From JAGVPT01 sp964642725 (GTDB lineage Bacteria > Bacteroidota > Ignavibacteria > UBA10030 > UBA8401), in contig CAZXQG010000014.1 of NCBI GenBank assembly GCA_964642725.1, positions 9,165 to 73,164 on the forward strand: a DNA stretch of 64,000 bases. The letters are read 5' to 3'. Position 1 is the stretch's first letter. Each line of letters starts with the position of its first letter. The position numbers and the translations under genes are program-made. The notes under the pieces are model-generated. The model made no database searches, was not told the origin of the DNA, and saw nothing but the letters and a program-made list of their open reading frames with translations. Positions 1-8,766 of this stretch are shown piece after piece.

Positions 1-75
1 CACACCGATGACAAAAAAATCGGAAATACAATTGACGAGCTTGTAAAAATGTTACGGCATCATATTGACGACTAA
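1..75 (+). CDS. aroK: Shikimate kinase, C-terminal fragment (probable)
   Basis: The first 24 codons are an open frame that runs in from outside the window and stops with TAA at 73-75. The helical tail (around TIDELVKMLRHHID) is compatible with the end of a shikimate kinase, which phosphorylates shikimate in the cytoplasm. The stop overlaps the TTG start of aroB by 11 bases, and aroK-aroB coupling is a common arrangement. The identification rests mainly on this context because only the tail is visible, so another upstream gene cannot be excluded. Confidence 0.5.
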   Translation, partial: HTDDKKIGNTIDELVKMLRHHIDD

Positions 76-1195
76 AACTCGCTTTCAAACAGTACGTGTT
101 CCGCTTGGCAAGCACAGCTATCCGATTTATATCGGCACAGGGCTGCTGTCGTCGCTCGGTTCACTTTTTCAGCGTCACCGCCTCCCGAAAACAGTTGTTG
201 TCATAACGGACAAAAACGTCGCGCGGTACTATTTGAAGCAAGTAAACGATAATCTTGCTGCTTCAGGGTTTACGGCGCGTTCTATTGTCATTCCGGCCGG
301 CGAAGAACAAAAGAGCCTTCACCGGGCGGATGCAATATACACGGACTTGCTTCGATGGAAAGTAGAACGTCAATCGACAATCCTGGCGTTAGGAGGAGGA
401 GTTGTCGGCGACCTTGCGGGTTTTATTGCGTCAACGTACCAGCGGGGCGTGCATTTCGTGCAGGTTCCGACGACGCTGTTAGCTCAGGTTGATTCTTCCG
501 TAGGAGGGAAAGTGGGCGTCAACCATCCACTCGGAAAGAACATGGTTGGGGCGTTCTATCAGCCGGATTTTGTTGCTGCCGATATCGCAACACTCCAGAC
601 TCTTCCAAAACGTGAAATTATCTGCGGACTTGGAGAGGTGCTCAAGTACGGCATCATCATGAACGAAAAATTCTTTTCGTATTCCGTGAAACACATCGAC
701 GCCGTCATTTCTAAAAACAGCTCAAACCTTGTCAGAATCGTTGCTGAATGCTGCCGGATGAAAGCGGATATTGTGTCCCGGGATGAACGCGAAAAAAACC
801 TCCGCGCTGTCCTGAATTTTGGACATACCGTTGGACATGCGTTGGAACATGCGGGGGGCTATCGTCTCCTCAAACACGGTGAGGCGATACTGCTCGGAAT
901 GGTCGCCGAAACGTTTGCCGCTCTCCGTCTTAGACTGATCACTCCGTTGGAAGCCGTAAGAATCGAGAACGCCGTTCTCTCGATTCCGCTGCCGCCTTTG
1001 CATGGCGTAAAGTTATCCGCGTCGACACTTCTCTCGACGATGCGTGTTGACAAAAAGGTCTTCGATGGAAAGATCAGGCTCGTACTGCCGACGTCAATCG
1101 GAAAAGTCGCGCTGCCAATGCCTGTTGATGAAAGCGTAATTCTCGACTCCCTCTCGTACCTTCAAGGATTTTTGGCTTCGCGCAAATTATTGTGA
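65..1195 (+). CDS. aroB: 3-dehydroquinate synthase
   Basis: AroB converts DAHP to 3-dehydroquinate, the second step of the shikimate pathway, using NAD+ and a divalent metal in the cytoplasm. The 376-residue product has the normal family length. The NAD-binding stretch GGGVVGDLAGFIASTYQRG lies near residues 104-122, followed by the PTTLLAQVDSSVGGK block that binds nucleotide and substrate. Metal-ligand segments are visible as GLGEVLKYG, NFGHTVGHALE and HGEA. The start is taken as TTG at 65 because it overlaps the preceding stop and gives the usual N-terminus. It probably forms one transcript with the upstream aroK-like frame and converges on the decarboxylase at 1258. aroE lies far away at 59620. 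Confidence 0.97.
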   Translation: MTTKTRFQTVRVPLGKHSYPIYIGTGLLSSLGSLFQRHRLPKTVVVITDKNVARYYLKQVNDNLAASGFTARSIVIPAGEEQKSLHRADAIYTDLLRWKVERQSTILALGGGVVGDLAGFIASTYQRGVHFVQVPTTLLAQVDSSVGGKVGVNHPLGKNMVGAFYQPDFVAADIATLQTLPKREIICGLGEVLKYGIIMNEKFFSYSVKHIDAVISKNSSNLVRIVAECCRMKADIVSRDEREKNLRAVLNFGHTVGHALEHAGGYRLLKHGEAILLGMVAETFAALRLRLITPLEAVRIENAVLSIPLPPLHGVKLSASTLLSTMRVDKKVFDGKIRLVLPTSIGKVALPMPVDESVILDSLSYLQGFLASRKLL

Positions 1196-1257
1196 TTACG
1201 CTGATGGCTCAGATTTAGGCGCAGATTGCAGATTAGTTCCCTCCTCGCCATGTTCTC

Positions 1258-2628
1258 CTAGCCGGCCAGTTCTTCCAGCTCCCCGATCAATTGCGGAACG
1301 AACGCAAGATGTTCGGGCTTCATCAACGCACTGCGTACTATTGTCATCGTTTTAAGGTCGGCGTTCACCTGCGGGTGAAGCTGTTTTGCCTGTGTTGAAT
1401 CGACATGGAGGAGTGCAAGGAATAATGGAGCAGTGGAATGGTGCATCGCGTCTGAAAATAATCTTTCCGATCGTTTTGAAATGAGAGAAGCCGCCAACGG
1501 CTTGGTCTTGGGAAAGTACGTAACAATATCCAACTCAGGTTTGATGAATTCGGTCAACGTGCTGCTTGAAGCAGCCAGTTTTGAAAATTCAAGAGCGGCT
1601 TGTCGCGTTTTTGTTAAGATCGCTCCGAGTCCCGCATCGGGGAGGAGGGGAATGCATTTCAACGTAAACCACAGAGCCGCTGCCGCTGCACCGGGACGCG
1701 AACATTCGAGACTGATCTCACCGAGATGTAAATCTCGTGAAGTGAAGTAGGTGTACGGCGAATTGTGTTTGTAGAATTTTCCAACGGACGGGTCGCCGAA
1801 CAGTATGCAGCCGCACCCGTACGGCTGCAGGCCGTGCTTGTGCGGGTCGACGACAATGCTGTCGCATTCTGAGAGGCAGAGGAACGGCGCGGCGTTGATG
1901 AGCGGAAATTTCTGCAACGCAAGCAACATGAAGAATCCTCCGTACGCAGCGTCGGCGTGGACGCGCACGTTATAGTTCCGGCAGATGGGAATGATACGTT
2001 CCAGCGGGTCAATCGCTCCGAGGGAAGTCGTGCCGATCGTTGCCACCACCGTGCCAACATTTCCCGCCTTCAATATTTTTTCAAGGGCATCGGAATCCAT
2101 TTTTCCAAATTCATCAGACGGAATTTCCATCGCCTCCGCCCCGATCACTTCGCACATCCGTTTGTGCGTGTAGTGAGCTGAACTCGAAAAAGCAATTCCT
2201 TTGTTTGGATGGAGAGATCGCGCAACCCAGAGAGCCTCAAGATTTGCAATCGTGCCGCTGCTCGTAAGATGTCCGAGATGTTTCTTGTATCCGAACATGC
2301 GAGCGACGTCTGCTACCGCTTCGATTTCCATCTTGGCCGTCGCGGGCCCGCCGTCCAGCGCATGATTGTTGGGATTGATTTTCATCGCCATCTGGTACGC
2401 CGCGGCTGCAATGGGATGAGGCGGTTTCAACATTTGTCCGACATAACGAGGATGAAAGAAAGGATAATTCTCTTTCATACGTTCGGCAAATTCATCCGCG
2501 ACTTTATCGACCAGCGAAGGGTCGACCGTAAGCGTTTCATCCTCTCCGAATTCTTCCCACAATAATTCCCATTCGTTTTCCACTGCTCCTAGGCGCGTGG
2601 AAAGGTTCGAATATTTTAAAGATCTCAT
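1258..2628 (-). CDS. PLP-dependent group II amino-acid decarboxylase (DDC/GAD family)
   Basis: This 456-residue protein belongs to the pyridoxal-phosphate group II decarboxylases, which remove CO2 from glutamate, aspartate, tyrosine, tryptophan or related amino acids. The PLP lysine is K264 in DSIVVDPHKHGLQPYGCG. The aspartate contacting the pyridine nitrogen is D226 in HADAAYGG, and the stacking histidine is H152 in SSAHYTHKR. LTSSGTIANLEAL (121-133) is the phosphate-binding segment. The substrate cannot be told from sequence. It stands alone, converging on aroB and divergent from the GT4 gene at 2823. An aromatic substrate would fit the neighbouring aroB, but that is only inference. Confidence 0.88.
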   Translation of the reverse strand: MRSLKYSNLSTRLGAVENEWELLWEEFGEDETLTVDPSLVDKVADEFAERMKENYPFFHPRYVGQMLKPPHPIAAAAYQMAMKINPNNHALDGGPATAKMEIEAVADVARMFGYKKHLGHLTSSGTIANLEALWVARSLHPNKGIAFSSSAHYTHKRMCEVIGAEAMEIPSDEFGKMDSDALEKILKAGNVGTVVATIGTTSLGAIDPLERIIPICRNYNVRVHADAAYGGFFMLLALQKFPLINAAPFLCLSECDSIVVDPHKHGLQPYGCGCILFGDPSVGKFYKHNSPYTYFTSRDLHLGEISLECSRPGAAAAALWFTLKCIPLLPDAGLGAILTKTRQAALEFSKLAASSSTLTEFIKPELDIVTYFPKTKPLAASLISKRSERLFSDAMHHSTAPLFLALLHVDSTQAKQLHPQVNADLKTMTIVRSALMKPEHLAFVPQLIGELEELAG

Positions 2629-2822
2629 AGACTTTTTTTATTGCCAATATAATCTCAGAAGAGTCCCAATGCAAGGAAATCCAAAAAAGGATAGTTGTGA
2701 ATTTCACTTAACACACCACTTTAACAGATGTCTTATTTTACTATTAGTTAATAGGGGCATAACACTCTGATAATGGCAACTTCTTATTTTTATGCTCGTA
2801 AATGAGGAAGAAGGAGGCCTGT

Positions 2823-3965
2823 ATGAAAATTGCGTATTTCAACGCGAACCTAAAAGTCGGTCAGGACGGGGTCACGCGATGCATTTACAAAATTGTTGAG
2901 GGCGTTGTTGAACGCGGACACAAAGCAATTGCAATCACATCGACGCTCCCCGTCGGCGAAACACAAATCCCGGTGTACGGTGTGCCGTCTGTTGTCCTTC
3001 CGCTTCAGAAAAATTATCGTATTGCTCTTCCCGGGTATCAATCCTTTGCGAGGTATTTGCAGGAATTCCAACCGGATATTCTGCATATCAACAGTCCTTG
3101 CACACTCGGTTTTGCAGCAGTGAAATACGCGCGGCACTTTGGTATCCCGATTGTCGCAACGTACCATACGCATTTTCCGACCTACCCTCGATACTATAAT
3201 CTCACGAGTCTTGAAGATTTGGCGTGGCGGCTGTTGCGCCGTCTCTATAATAACGTTGATCGAACTCTGGTTCCGACCACGCCGATCCTGCAAGAGCTTC
3301 GCGATCACGGTGTTGAACGGCTTGAATATCTTCCAAACGGAGTTGACACGGCGGTGTTCAATCCGTTGTATCGCTCGGACGAATGGCGGCAGAAGTTTTG
3401 CAGCGGAGAGAAGCCGATCATTCTGTTTGTAAGCAGGCTTGTGTGGGAAAAAGATTTGCGCGTCCTGGCGGAAACGTACCATGCGCTGCACTCGAAGCGC
3501 ACGGATTTCGAAATGGTGATTGTCGGCGATGGGCATGCACGCCGGGAATTGCAAGCGATGATGCCCGGCGCTCATTTTCTTGGTTACCAATCGGGAAAGC
3601 CATTATCGGTGAGTTTTGCATCTGCGGATATGTTTGTTTTTCCGTCGACGACAGAAACGTTCGGGCTCGTGACTCTGGAAGCGATGGCTTCCGGGCTGGC
3701 TCCTGTGGCGGCAAAAGTGGGCGGAGCGGTGGAAATAATCCAGGAAGGACGTTCGGGATTGTTCGCCGAGCCGCTAAGCAGCACCGACCTCACAAAGAAA
3801 GTAGAATGGTTACTCGACAATCCAAATCACAGAAAGGTCATCGCAGACCATGCACTCGCTCGTGCACAAGAGTATCGATGGGAACGCATTCTCGACCAGC
3901 TTTTTGAGAGTTACAAAGAAGTTATCGAGGAGTTCCGTCTCCAGCGCTTCCCGCGCGCAGCCTGA
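2823..3965 (+). CDS. GT4-family glycosyltransferase
   Basis: A 380-residue GT-B-fold retaining glycosyltransferase that would transfer a sugar from a nucleotide-sugar donor to a lipid or small acceptor at the cytoplasmic face. The N-terminal acceptor domain has a glycine loop (KVGQDGVTRCIYKI), and HINSPCTLGF and YHTHFPTYPRYY resemble the MgtA/PimB-like branch. The C-terminal donor domain has LFVSRLVWEKD, VGDGHARREL, and the E-x7-E motif in PSTTETFGLVTLEAMASG. The ATG at 2823 is chosen over an in-frame ATG at 2802 because AAGGAGG sits just upstream of it and the conserved domain starts there. It is followed closely by a metallophosphoesterase and a HAD phosphatase, so the three probably form an operon. 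The acceptor is unknown. Confidence 0.9.
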   Translation: MKIAYFNANLKVGQDGVTRCIYKIVEGVVERGHKAIAITSTLPVGETQIPVYGVPSVVLPLQKNYRIALPGYQSFARYLQEFQPDILHINSPCTLGFAAVKYARHFGIPIVATYHTHFPTYPRYYNLTSLEDLAWRLLRRLYNNVDRTLVPTTPILQELRDHGVERLEYLPNGVDTAVFNPLYRSDEWRQKFCSGEKPIILFVSRLVWEKDLRVLAETYHALHSKRTDFEMVIVGDGHARRELQAMMPGAHFLGYQSGKPLSVSFASADMFVFPSTTETFGLVTLEAMASGLAPVAAKVGGAVEIIQEGRSGLFAEPLSSTDLTKKVEWLLDNPNHRKVIADHALARAQEYRWERILDQLFESYKEVIEEFRLQRFPRAA

Positions 3966-3984
3966 GACACACTTTGCCGGACGC

Positions 3985-4980
3985 ATGATTCATCACGAGG
4001 GCTCGTTGGAAACAACGAAACCGGCAGGTAATTCATTCACCATCGCCCATCTTTCCGACCCCCATCTCAGCAGACAGTACTACCGCGAACACATCAAGTC
4101 ATTTAAAATTCTCCTGCGAACGATTCTCGACCATGGCTGCGACCACCTTGTCATTACGGGGGACATTGTCAGCACCGGCGACCCTAATGACTATTATTTG
4201 GCCCGAACCATTCTCACAAGCTTCGGCTTCATGGACAGCAGAAGGCTCACGATTGTCCCCGGCAACCACGATGTATTCGGCGGACCTCACCGTGCGGTGG
4301 ACGTGCTCAGTTTTCCCCGGTACATTCGAACCGTGGATTATCAGAGGCGGCTTGCGCTTTTTGAAGAAGCGTTTGCAGAATCGTTCGTCGGGGTACAACA
4401 TTTGAACAGCAGCAGTCTTTTTCCGTTTGTTAAAGAAGTAGGTCCGTACGCCATCATCGGATTGAACTCAATCCTGCCGTGGTCATTGTGGGATAACCCG
4501 CTCGGCTCGAACGGGATGTTGAGCGACGATCAGATTTCCGCTCTCGTGCAATTGCAGGAACGCAAAGATTTTAACGGAAGGATACCGCTTGTTGCAATTC
4601 ACCATCACTTCAACGATTTGAACGATGCCTCAACCGATAGTAATTTTTGGAGGAAGATCGAATCGAAGACGATGCGCATGAAAAGGCGCCGCAAAACTCT
4701 CAAGCTTTTTGCTGCGCTTGGCGTGCAGGTTGTAATGCACGGGCATGTTCATCGCAACGAATTGTATGAACAACACGGAGTACGTCTTGCAAACGGTGCA
4801 GGTTCAGTTTGTGATGACCCGGTAAGCAGGTTGAAATATAACCGTCTGACATATGCCGGCGGAAAAGTCAACATTGAGATCAACACGCTGCCGATTGCTT
4901 TTCAAACTCCATCGACGGCATTGTCTTTTCACCACTTCAGGTCGGTTGAGGCTTTTCCTCAGGCAGCTCAACTTTCGTAG
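3985..4980 (+). CDS. Calcineurin-like metallophosphoesterase
   Basis: A cytoplasmic dinuclear-metal phosphoesterase of 331 residues. The full metal-binding signature is visible in order: LSDPHLSR (DxH), ITGDIVSTGD (GDxx), VPGNHDVFGG (GNHD), VAIHHHFND, and MHGHVHRNE (GHxH). The frame is open upstream to 3850, but that part overlaps the glycosyltransferase. The ATG at 3985 lies 19 bases after its stop and directly before the first conserved strand, so it is preferred. With only 3 bases before the next HAD gene, it is probably in an operon with both neighbours. The substrate could be a nucleotide, a phospholipid or a sugar-lipid phosphate; the sequence does not decide. Confidence 0.9.
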   Translation: MIHHEGSLETTKPAGNSFTIAHLSDPHLSRQYYREHIKSFKILLRTILDHGCDHLVITGDIVSTGDPNDYYLARTILTSFGFMDSRRLTIVPGNHDVFGGPHRAVDVLSFPRYIRTVDYQRRLALFEEAFAESFVGVQHLNSSSLFPFVKEVGPYAIIGLNSILPWSLWDNPLGSNGMLSDDQISALVQLQERKDFNGRIPLVAIHHHFNDLNDASTDSNFWRKIESKTMRMKRRRKTLKLFAALGVQVVMHGHVHRNELYEQHGVRLANGAGSVCDDPVSRLKYNRLTYAGGKVNIEINTLPIAFQTPSTALSFHHFRSVEAFPQAAQLS

Positions 4981-4983
4981 CGC

Positions 4984-5829
4984 ATGATTCCCATCCACCT
5001 TAAATATCAGATCGAATCGCTCGAAAACCGCATAAAAGGCTTCGGCACTGACCAGGTGAAGATTGCGCTGTTCGACCTCGACAATACGCTCATAATCGGG
5101 GATATTGGTGAAGCGGTCTTTGTACGATTGATGGCGGATGGCGCTCCTCTTAAATGCACATGGGAAGAATACCAATCCTTTCTACGCTTTGACGTTACAG
5201 CTGCGTATCGTCTAATGGTTGAATCAATGGCCGGGATTAGTCTCCGTGAAGTTGAAGAGGCGACATTGAGGGTTTTAATCCAGACCTCCCCCTTCATCGA
5301 AACGGGGAAAGCTTGCGTTTCGGTTCCGAAACCTCATCCAGGAATGAAGAAGCTTATCTCATTACTGCAAAAGCTTCGATACTGCATCTACATCATTTCG
5401 GCCAGCAATCAAATTTCCGTCCGAATTGCCGCAGAAGAGTTTTTTGGGATTTCTCCCGAATGTTCTTTTGGGATTGAGACAAAGATAGAAAACAAATGTC
5501 TCTCAGCAACGCTTGTCAAGCCTTTTCCGATTGCTGCCGGCAAGGTAGAGGTTTACCATAAATACGTTGGCAATTTTCCTCCTCTCATCACCGCAGCCGA
5601 CAGTTTGGTCGATGCTCCTATGCTTGGATTAACCGACCCAATGGGACTTTCGTTGTGGGTCGGGAAAAATCGATCCGAATTCAAAACCGCGAAGGAACGA
5701 CTCGGCCAACCGCAGCGATTCTGTTTTGTCCAGCGACCGAGAAGTCACAGTTTGAGGAATAGTGTGCGGACTTTTGGAGAACAGCGGAGCAGCGACGTCG
5801 TATCGTCGACTGTTTTTGCAGAAATGTGA
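4984..5829 (+). CDS. HAD-superfamily phosphatase
   Basis: This 281-residue protein is a haloacid-dehalogenase-like phosphatase. Motif I is ALFDLDNTLIIGD with the nucleophilic Asp and the acid/base Asp two residues on. Motif II is IYIISASNQ, and motif III/IV is LITAADSLVDAPML. The large alpha-helical cap after motif I resembles the PSP/SerB-like class. It starts 3 bases after the metallophosphoesterase stop, suggesting translational coupling. Two phosphatases behind a glycosyltransferase would suit a pathway that makes a phosphorylated glycoside and then dephosphorylates it, which is inference. The last 28 codons overlap the 3' end of the convergent glycosidase gene. That C-terminal tail looks unconserved and may be read-through. 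Confidence 0.85.
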   Translation: MIPIHLKYQIESLENRIKGFGTDQVKIALFDLDNTLIIGDIGEAVFVRLMADGAPLKCTWEEYQSFLRFDVTAAYRLMVESMAGISLREVEEATLRVLIQTSPFIETGKACVSVPKPHPGMKKLISLLQKLRYCIYIISASNQISVRIAAEEFFGISPECSFGIETKIENKCLSATLVKPFPIAAGKVEVYHKYVGNFPPLITAADSLVDAPMLGLTDPMGLSLWVGKNRSEFKTAKERLGQPQRFCFVQRPRSHSLRNSVRTFGEQRSSDVVSSTVFAEM

Positions 5830-8120
5830 TTTGGGGAAGAGGCAGCCGCATTCTTTACCGCGAACGGAAGATAGATTTCAATCGCCGCCGGCATGGTCTC
5901 GACGCTGAAATTTCCTTCGAAATGTATCACAGCGCTTGTTTCTCCCGTAAACGACAATGAACATGAAATTGCGCCGAATGTTGTGGGCACATCTTTCAGT
6001 TTCACGTTCTTCCCCTTTTGCACTAATCTGTTGTTGTTGCCTTTAAAAAGCGAAATCACGCCATTTTCTTCTTTGACCATGCAGCTTCGAAGGAAGAGAA
6101 TAATCTCGGCTGCGGCCCAGCCATGATGCCCGTCTCCCATCGTCCCGCCGCCCGTACGCGGATGAATGGCTTCAGGAAGCGAATACGGCGGCACAGCCTG
6201 TCGAAAAATTGTTTCAGCAACTTCCCACGCTTTGCCGATGTTCCCCATGATGAAAAATGAATGGGCGATCTGGAGTGTGAGATACGGATTGTACCCGGAA
6301 TGAATGATGGGATGAAAAAATCCCTTTTCATCGACAAACTCCGCTTCAAGTTTTCGAAGTGTGTTAGAGAGATGACGCAGCCGGCCGTCGAACAGTTCGA
6401 GCGGATAAATGCAGGATATCGAACCGACGGCGCTCTCGTCAAAGTTGCGATGCTGCGTTGCCGGAATGAGCTTCTCGCCGATTCGCTGCTCAACATTCTG
6501 CAGAGACTGGACAATGTCCCGCTCAAATGCGCGGACTTCTTTTTCAAAACCCTGTTCGTCGGATTTCATGCCGAGTATTGAAGCGATGCGGACCATCGCT
6601 CTAAGCCCCCCGAGAGACCAGAATGTATCCCAATAATATTGGTCGACTGTGCCGAAATGTTCCGCGCTGATGCTTGGCGGTATCAAGCCGTTCTGAGTCT
6701 GCTTCCGTTTTCGAATAATCCATTGAGCGGCGCGTTTAAGGTTGGGATACCAGTTTTTCAACCAGAGATGCTGCTTGTTGAGCAAAAAGTGCTGATGCAC
6801 CGACCAGAGAACGGCGCCGTTAGAATCCCACTCGCCGTCGGGACCGCGGAAAAACCCGTCCGCGGTAAGACGCTCCGGAAATGCGTCGATCACTTCTCTC
6901 GATCGCTTCTCAAAACCGAGCATGTCAAGCGCGCGAATCATCAGCGTGGCGTCTCTGTACCAGAAGTGGTGATAGAGGAATGGTCCGGGAGAGATAAAAT
7001 CTTTGTCGTGTAACTCCAAGAGAGAGAGACGGCTGGCGTCGAACAACGCCTGTAAATTTTTGTCGGCAAATTCAAACTGTGCCCCCGTCGAAAGCTCTTT
7101 TTCCCACCTTACCTGCTGGTCGGATTTCCGTCTCTCGAACGAAACCCGCCATGTTTGCTTCGCTCCCCTCCGCCGGACCGATTGTTCTCCCTCAAGCGCA
7201 GTACTGTAATGAATGTTTTTTTCATCACCGGGCGCAAGGTCGAACATGAATGCTGCCACACCATGTGCCAGCCCGCGCTCGCAGTGGGAAGACGGCGTTG
7301 ACAAATCGCCGAAGAAATTCATCGTCCGTTGTTTGAGTGTATGCGCGAGGTCGCCATCGTTGAGCGACGAGCAGAAGACTTTATCGGGCGTTTCCGCAAA
7401 AACGACACCGGTGGATTTGTTCACGTATGCAATGCGCGGCGATTTGAAATCGACGGAGAAAATCGGGGCCACACCTTCCGGGTTGAACGGCCGGATGGCG
7501 ACGCAGAGCGCTCCCGATTTTCTTTTGCCGCTATTATTCGTCACGGCGGCTTTGGCAAACAGAACGTCGAATGCATGGTTTGTCGGCGCGGCGAAATGTT
7601 CGAGTGCCAGACCGACTCCGTCTACGCTGAATCGAGTAGTGAGGCACGGAAACGTCGTCTCGATTGCCTGAACTCCAACGGTGGATAGAGAAGGAAAGAA
7701 AACACGGTTATCAACGACGAGCCATGTATCGATCGACCATTCGCGGGGAAGAGGTGTTGCAAGGCCACGGGGGTCGATGATCGCTTCATGGAAGCCGTTC
7801 AGCGTTCCCACCATAGTCCAGTTGCGGTGAGTGACGTTGATGAGAAGTGGATTTTGCGCCCGCGGAATGTAACTCTCGCTCTTCGGGTCGAGTTGTTTGT
7901 TCACCCAGAATGGATACAGCCAATCCCGCCGCATCTGCAGCACTGCAAAGTTCAATAATCCCCGTACAATCACCGGTGTGCTGAGCAGAAAGAGTTCTTT
8001 CGGTAATCCTTTTCCTTCGACATCGCTGAACTTTCCGGCAAGTTGAAATTGCTTGATGGAATCTTCGGGCAACTGCAGCCGCCGCAGCGCTTGTTCGAGA
8101 ATATAAGAGTTGATGTTCAT
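5745..8120 (-). CDS. Six-hairpin glycosidase-like protein (glucoamylase/debranching type)
   Basis: A 791-residue protein with a beta-rich N-terminal domain and an (alpha/alpha)6-barrel-like catalytic region. The barrel segments include FLYHHFWYRDATLMIRALD, FRGPDGEWDSNGAVLWSVHQ, QYYWDTFWSLGGLRAM and a late HPRTGGGTMGDGHHGWAAAE. This pattern matches glycogen-debranching/glucoamylase-like six-hairpin glycosidases, in which acidic residues in the D/E-rich loops act as general acid and base. No signal peptide is seen, so it is probably cytoplasmic. The frame also allows a TTG start at 8138, but the ATG at 8120 (MNINSYIL) is preferred. Its 3' end overlaps the HAD gene by 85 bases, tail to tail. The substrate is unknown; an intracellular alpha-glucan or the product of the neighbouring GT4 enzyme are possibilities. 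Confidence 0.75.
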   Translation of the reverse strand: MNINSYILEQALRRLQLPEDSIKQFQLAGKFSDVEGKGLPKELFLLSTPVIVRGLLNFAVLQMRRDWLYPFWVNKQLDPKSESYIPRAQNPLLINVTHRNWTMVGTLNGFHEAIIDPRGLATPLPREWSIDTWLVVDNRVFFPSLSTVGVQAIETTFPCLTTRFSVDGVGLALEHFAAPTNHAFDVLFAKAAVTNNSGKRKSGALCVAIRPFNPEGVAPIFSVDFKSPRIAYVNKSTGVVFAETPDKVFCSSLNDGDLAHTLKQRTMNFFGDLSTPSSHCERGLAHGVAAFMFDLAPGDEKNIHYSTALEGEQSVRRRGAKQTWRVSFERRKSDQQVRWEKELSTGAQFEFADKNLQALFDASRLSLLELHDKDFISPGPFLYHHFWYRDATLMIRALDMLGFEKRSREVIDAFPERLTADGFFRGPDGEWDSNGAVLWSVHQHFLLNKQHLWLKNWYPNLKRAAQWIIRKRKQTQNGLIPPSISAEHFGTVDQYYWDTFWSLGGLRAMVRIASILGMKSDEQGFEKEVRAFERDIVQSLQNVEQRIGEKLIPATQHRNFDESAVGSISCIYPLELFDGRLRHLSNTLRKLEAEFVDEKGFFHPIIHSGYNPYLTLQIAHSFFIMGNIGKAWEVAETIFRQAVPPYSLPEAIHPRTGGGTMGDGHHGWAAAEIILFLRSCMVKEENGVISLFKGNNNRLVQKGKNVKLKDVPTTFGAISCSLSFTGETSAVIHFEGNFSVETMPAAIEIYLPFAVKNAAASSPNHISAKTVDDTTSLLRCSPKVRTLFLKL

Positions 8121-8317
8121 CTTTCGTTTCGAATGCAACTTTTAAAGAAATATGCATCGGAATATAGGCTCGGTTTGCCCTTGATTCAAGTCGCAAGAGC
8201 GGTATTTGCAAGCATTTTCAAAAACTTAACAATTCCTTAAAGTAAGTCTAACACCGGGCTAATTGACAAAGTGTATTATGATACATCACTACGAACGGCC
8301 ATTATTCAGGAGAAGCC

Positions 8318-8506
8318 ATGATACTTCAAAAAAATCAGATTGAACAGCCCTTTATGTTCTGGTTGATCCGCGAACTGTTTGCCACAGAGCAAGCAATTGA
8401 AGAAGAGTTGAAGCCAATCAGCAACCGTGAGTTCTATACATGGATTGGATTGATCTCTGCTGCATTGCTCGTTTACGGAGCAGTTTTCCGCGTATTTGCC
8501 GCGTAA
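8318..8506 (+). CDS. Small single-span membrane protein, unknown
   Basis: A 62-residue product with a charged, helical N-terminal half (around ATEQAIEEELKPISNREFY) and one hydrophobic C-terminal helix (WIGLISAALLVYGAVF). It is therefore probably a tail-anchored inner-membrane protein with its N-terminus in the cytoplasm. A good ribosome site, CAGGAG, lies seven bases before the ATG, which supports a real gene. I do not recognise the family. It stands alone between a divergent glycosidase gene and a structured non-coding stretch. Confidence 0.6.
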   Translation: MILQKNQIEQPFMFWLIRELFATEQAIEEELKPISNREFYTWIGLISAALLVYGAVFRVFAA

Positions 8507-8632
8507 TAATTGGCCCCAGTTCGTTAAACGTTGACTCCTTCCAGCGTGTTCCATAAACATGCCAAGACAGTGAACCGAATTGATCGGAACTCTGTTATTA
8601 CTTTGTAGCAATCTTTCAAATTCTAATTGTTT

Positions 8633-8766
8633 AGATGTCGGACACCTTACGCGAAAGATCGGAAGAGTGTCGACATCTTGAATTCGGCGTCCGGATGGGA
8701 AGCAGGGTTTGGTCGAAGGGACGGACGAAAGCCAATCGTATTCAACATACGGTTGGCTTTTTTTAT
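8633..8766 (+). ncRNA. Candidate structured small RNA or leader with terminator
   Basis: The plus strand folds locally into three successive elements. AGATGTCG-g-ACAC (8633-8645) pairs with GTGTCGACATCT (8667-8678), leaving one bulged G. GTCCG (8689-8693) can pair with CGGAC (8722-8726) around a purine-rich interior. A 12-bp stem then runs directly into seven T residues. A strong 5' hairpin, a central G/A-rich domain and a Rho-independent end are the layout of a small RNA or riboswitch. The short match GTCCGGATGGGAAGCAG resembles part of the SRP RNA apical motif, but the ends do not pair with each other as SRP RNA requires. No known class is claimed. Confidence 0.4.
8730..8764 (+). terminator. 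Rho-independent terminator
   Basis: AGCCAATCGTAT (8730-8741) pairs with ATACGGTTGGCT (8747-8758) with one G-U pair and a five-base loop, followed by a run of T residues to 8764. It would end transcription coming from the 62-aa gene or from the structured stretch just before it. Confidence 0.75.

Noticed and set aside
8655..8668. AGATCGGAAGAG, identical to the first 12 bases of a common sequencing adapter
   Set aside because: The following bases do not match an adapter, and the adjoining GTGTCGACATCT forms a stem with upstream sequence, so it reads as natural sequence rather than contamination.
8684..8726. Partial match to the SRP RNA apical motif (GTCCGGA.GG.AAGCAG)
   Set aside because: The region lacks the conserved GGTCAGG side, and the outer ends do not pair with each other as in SRP RNA.
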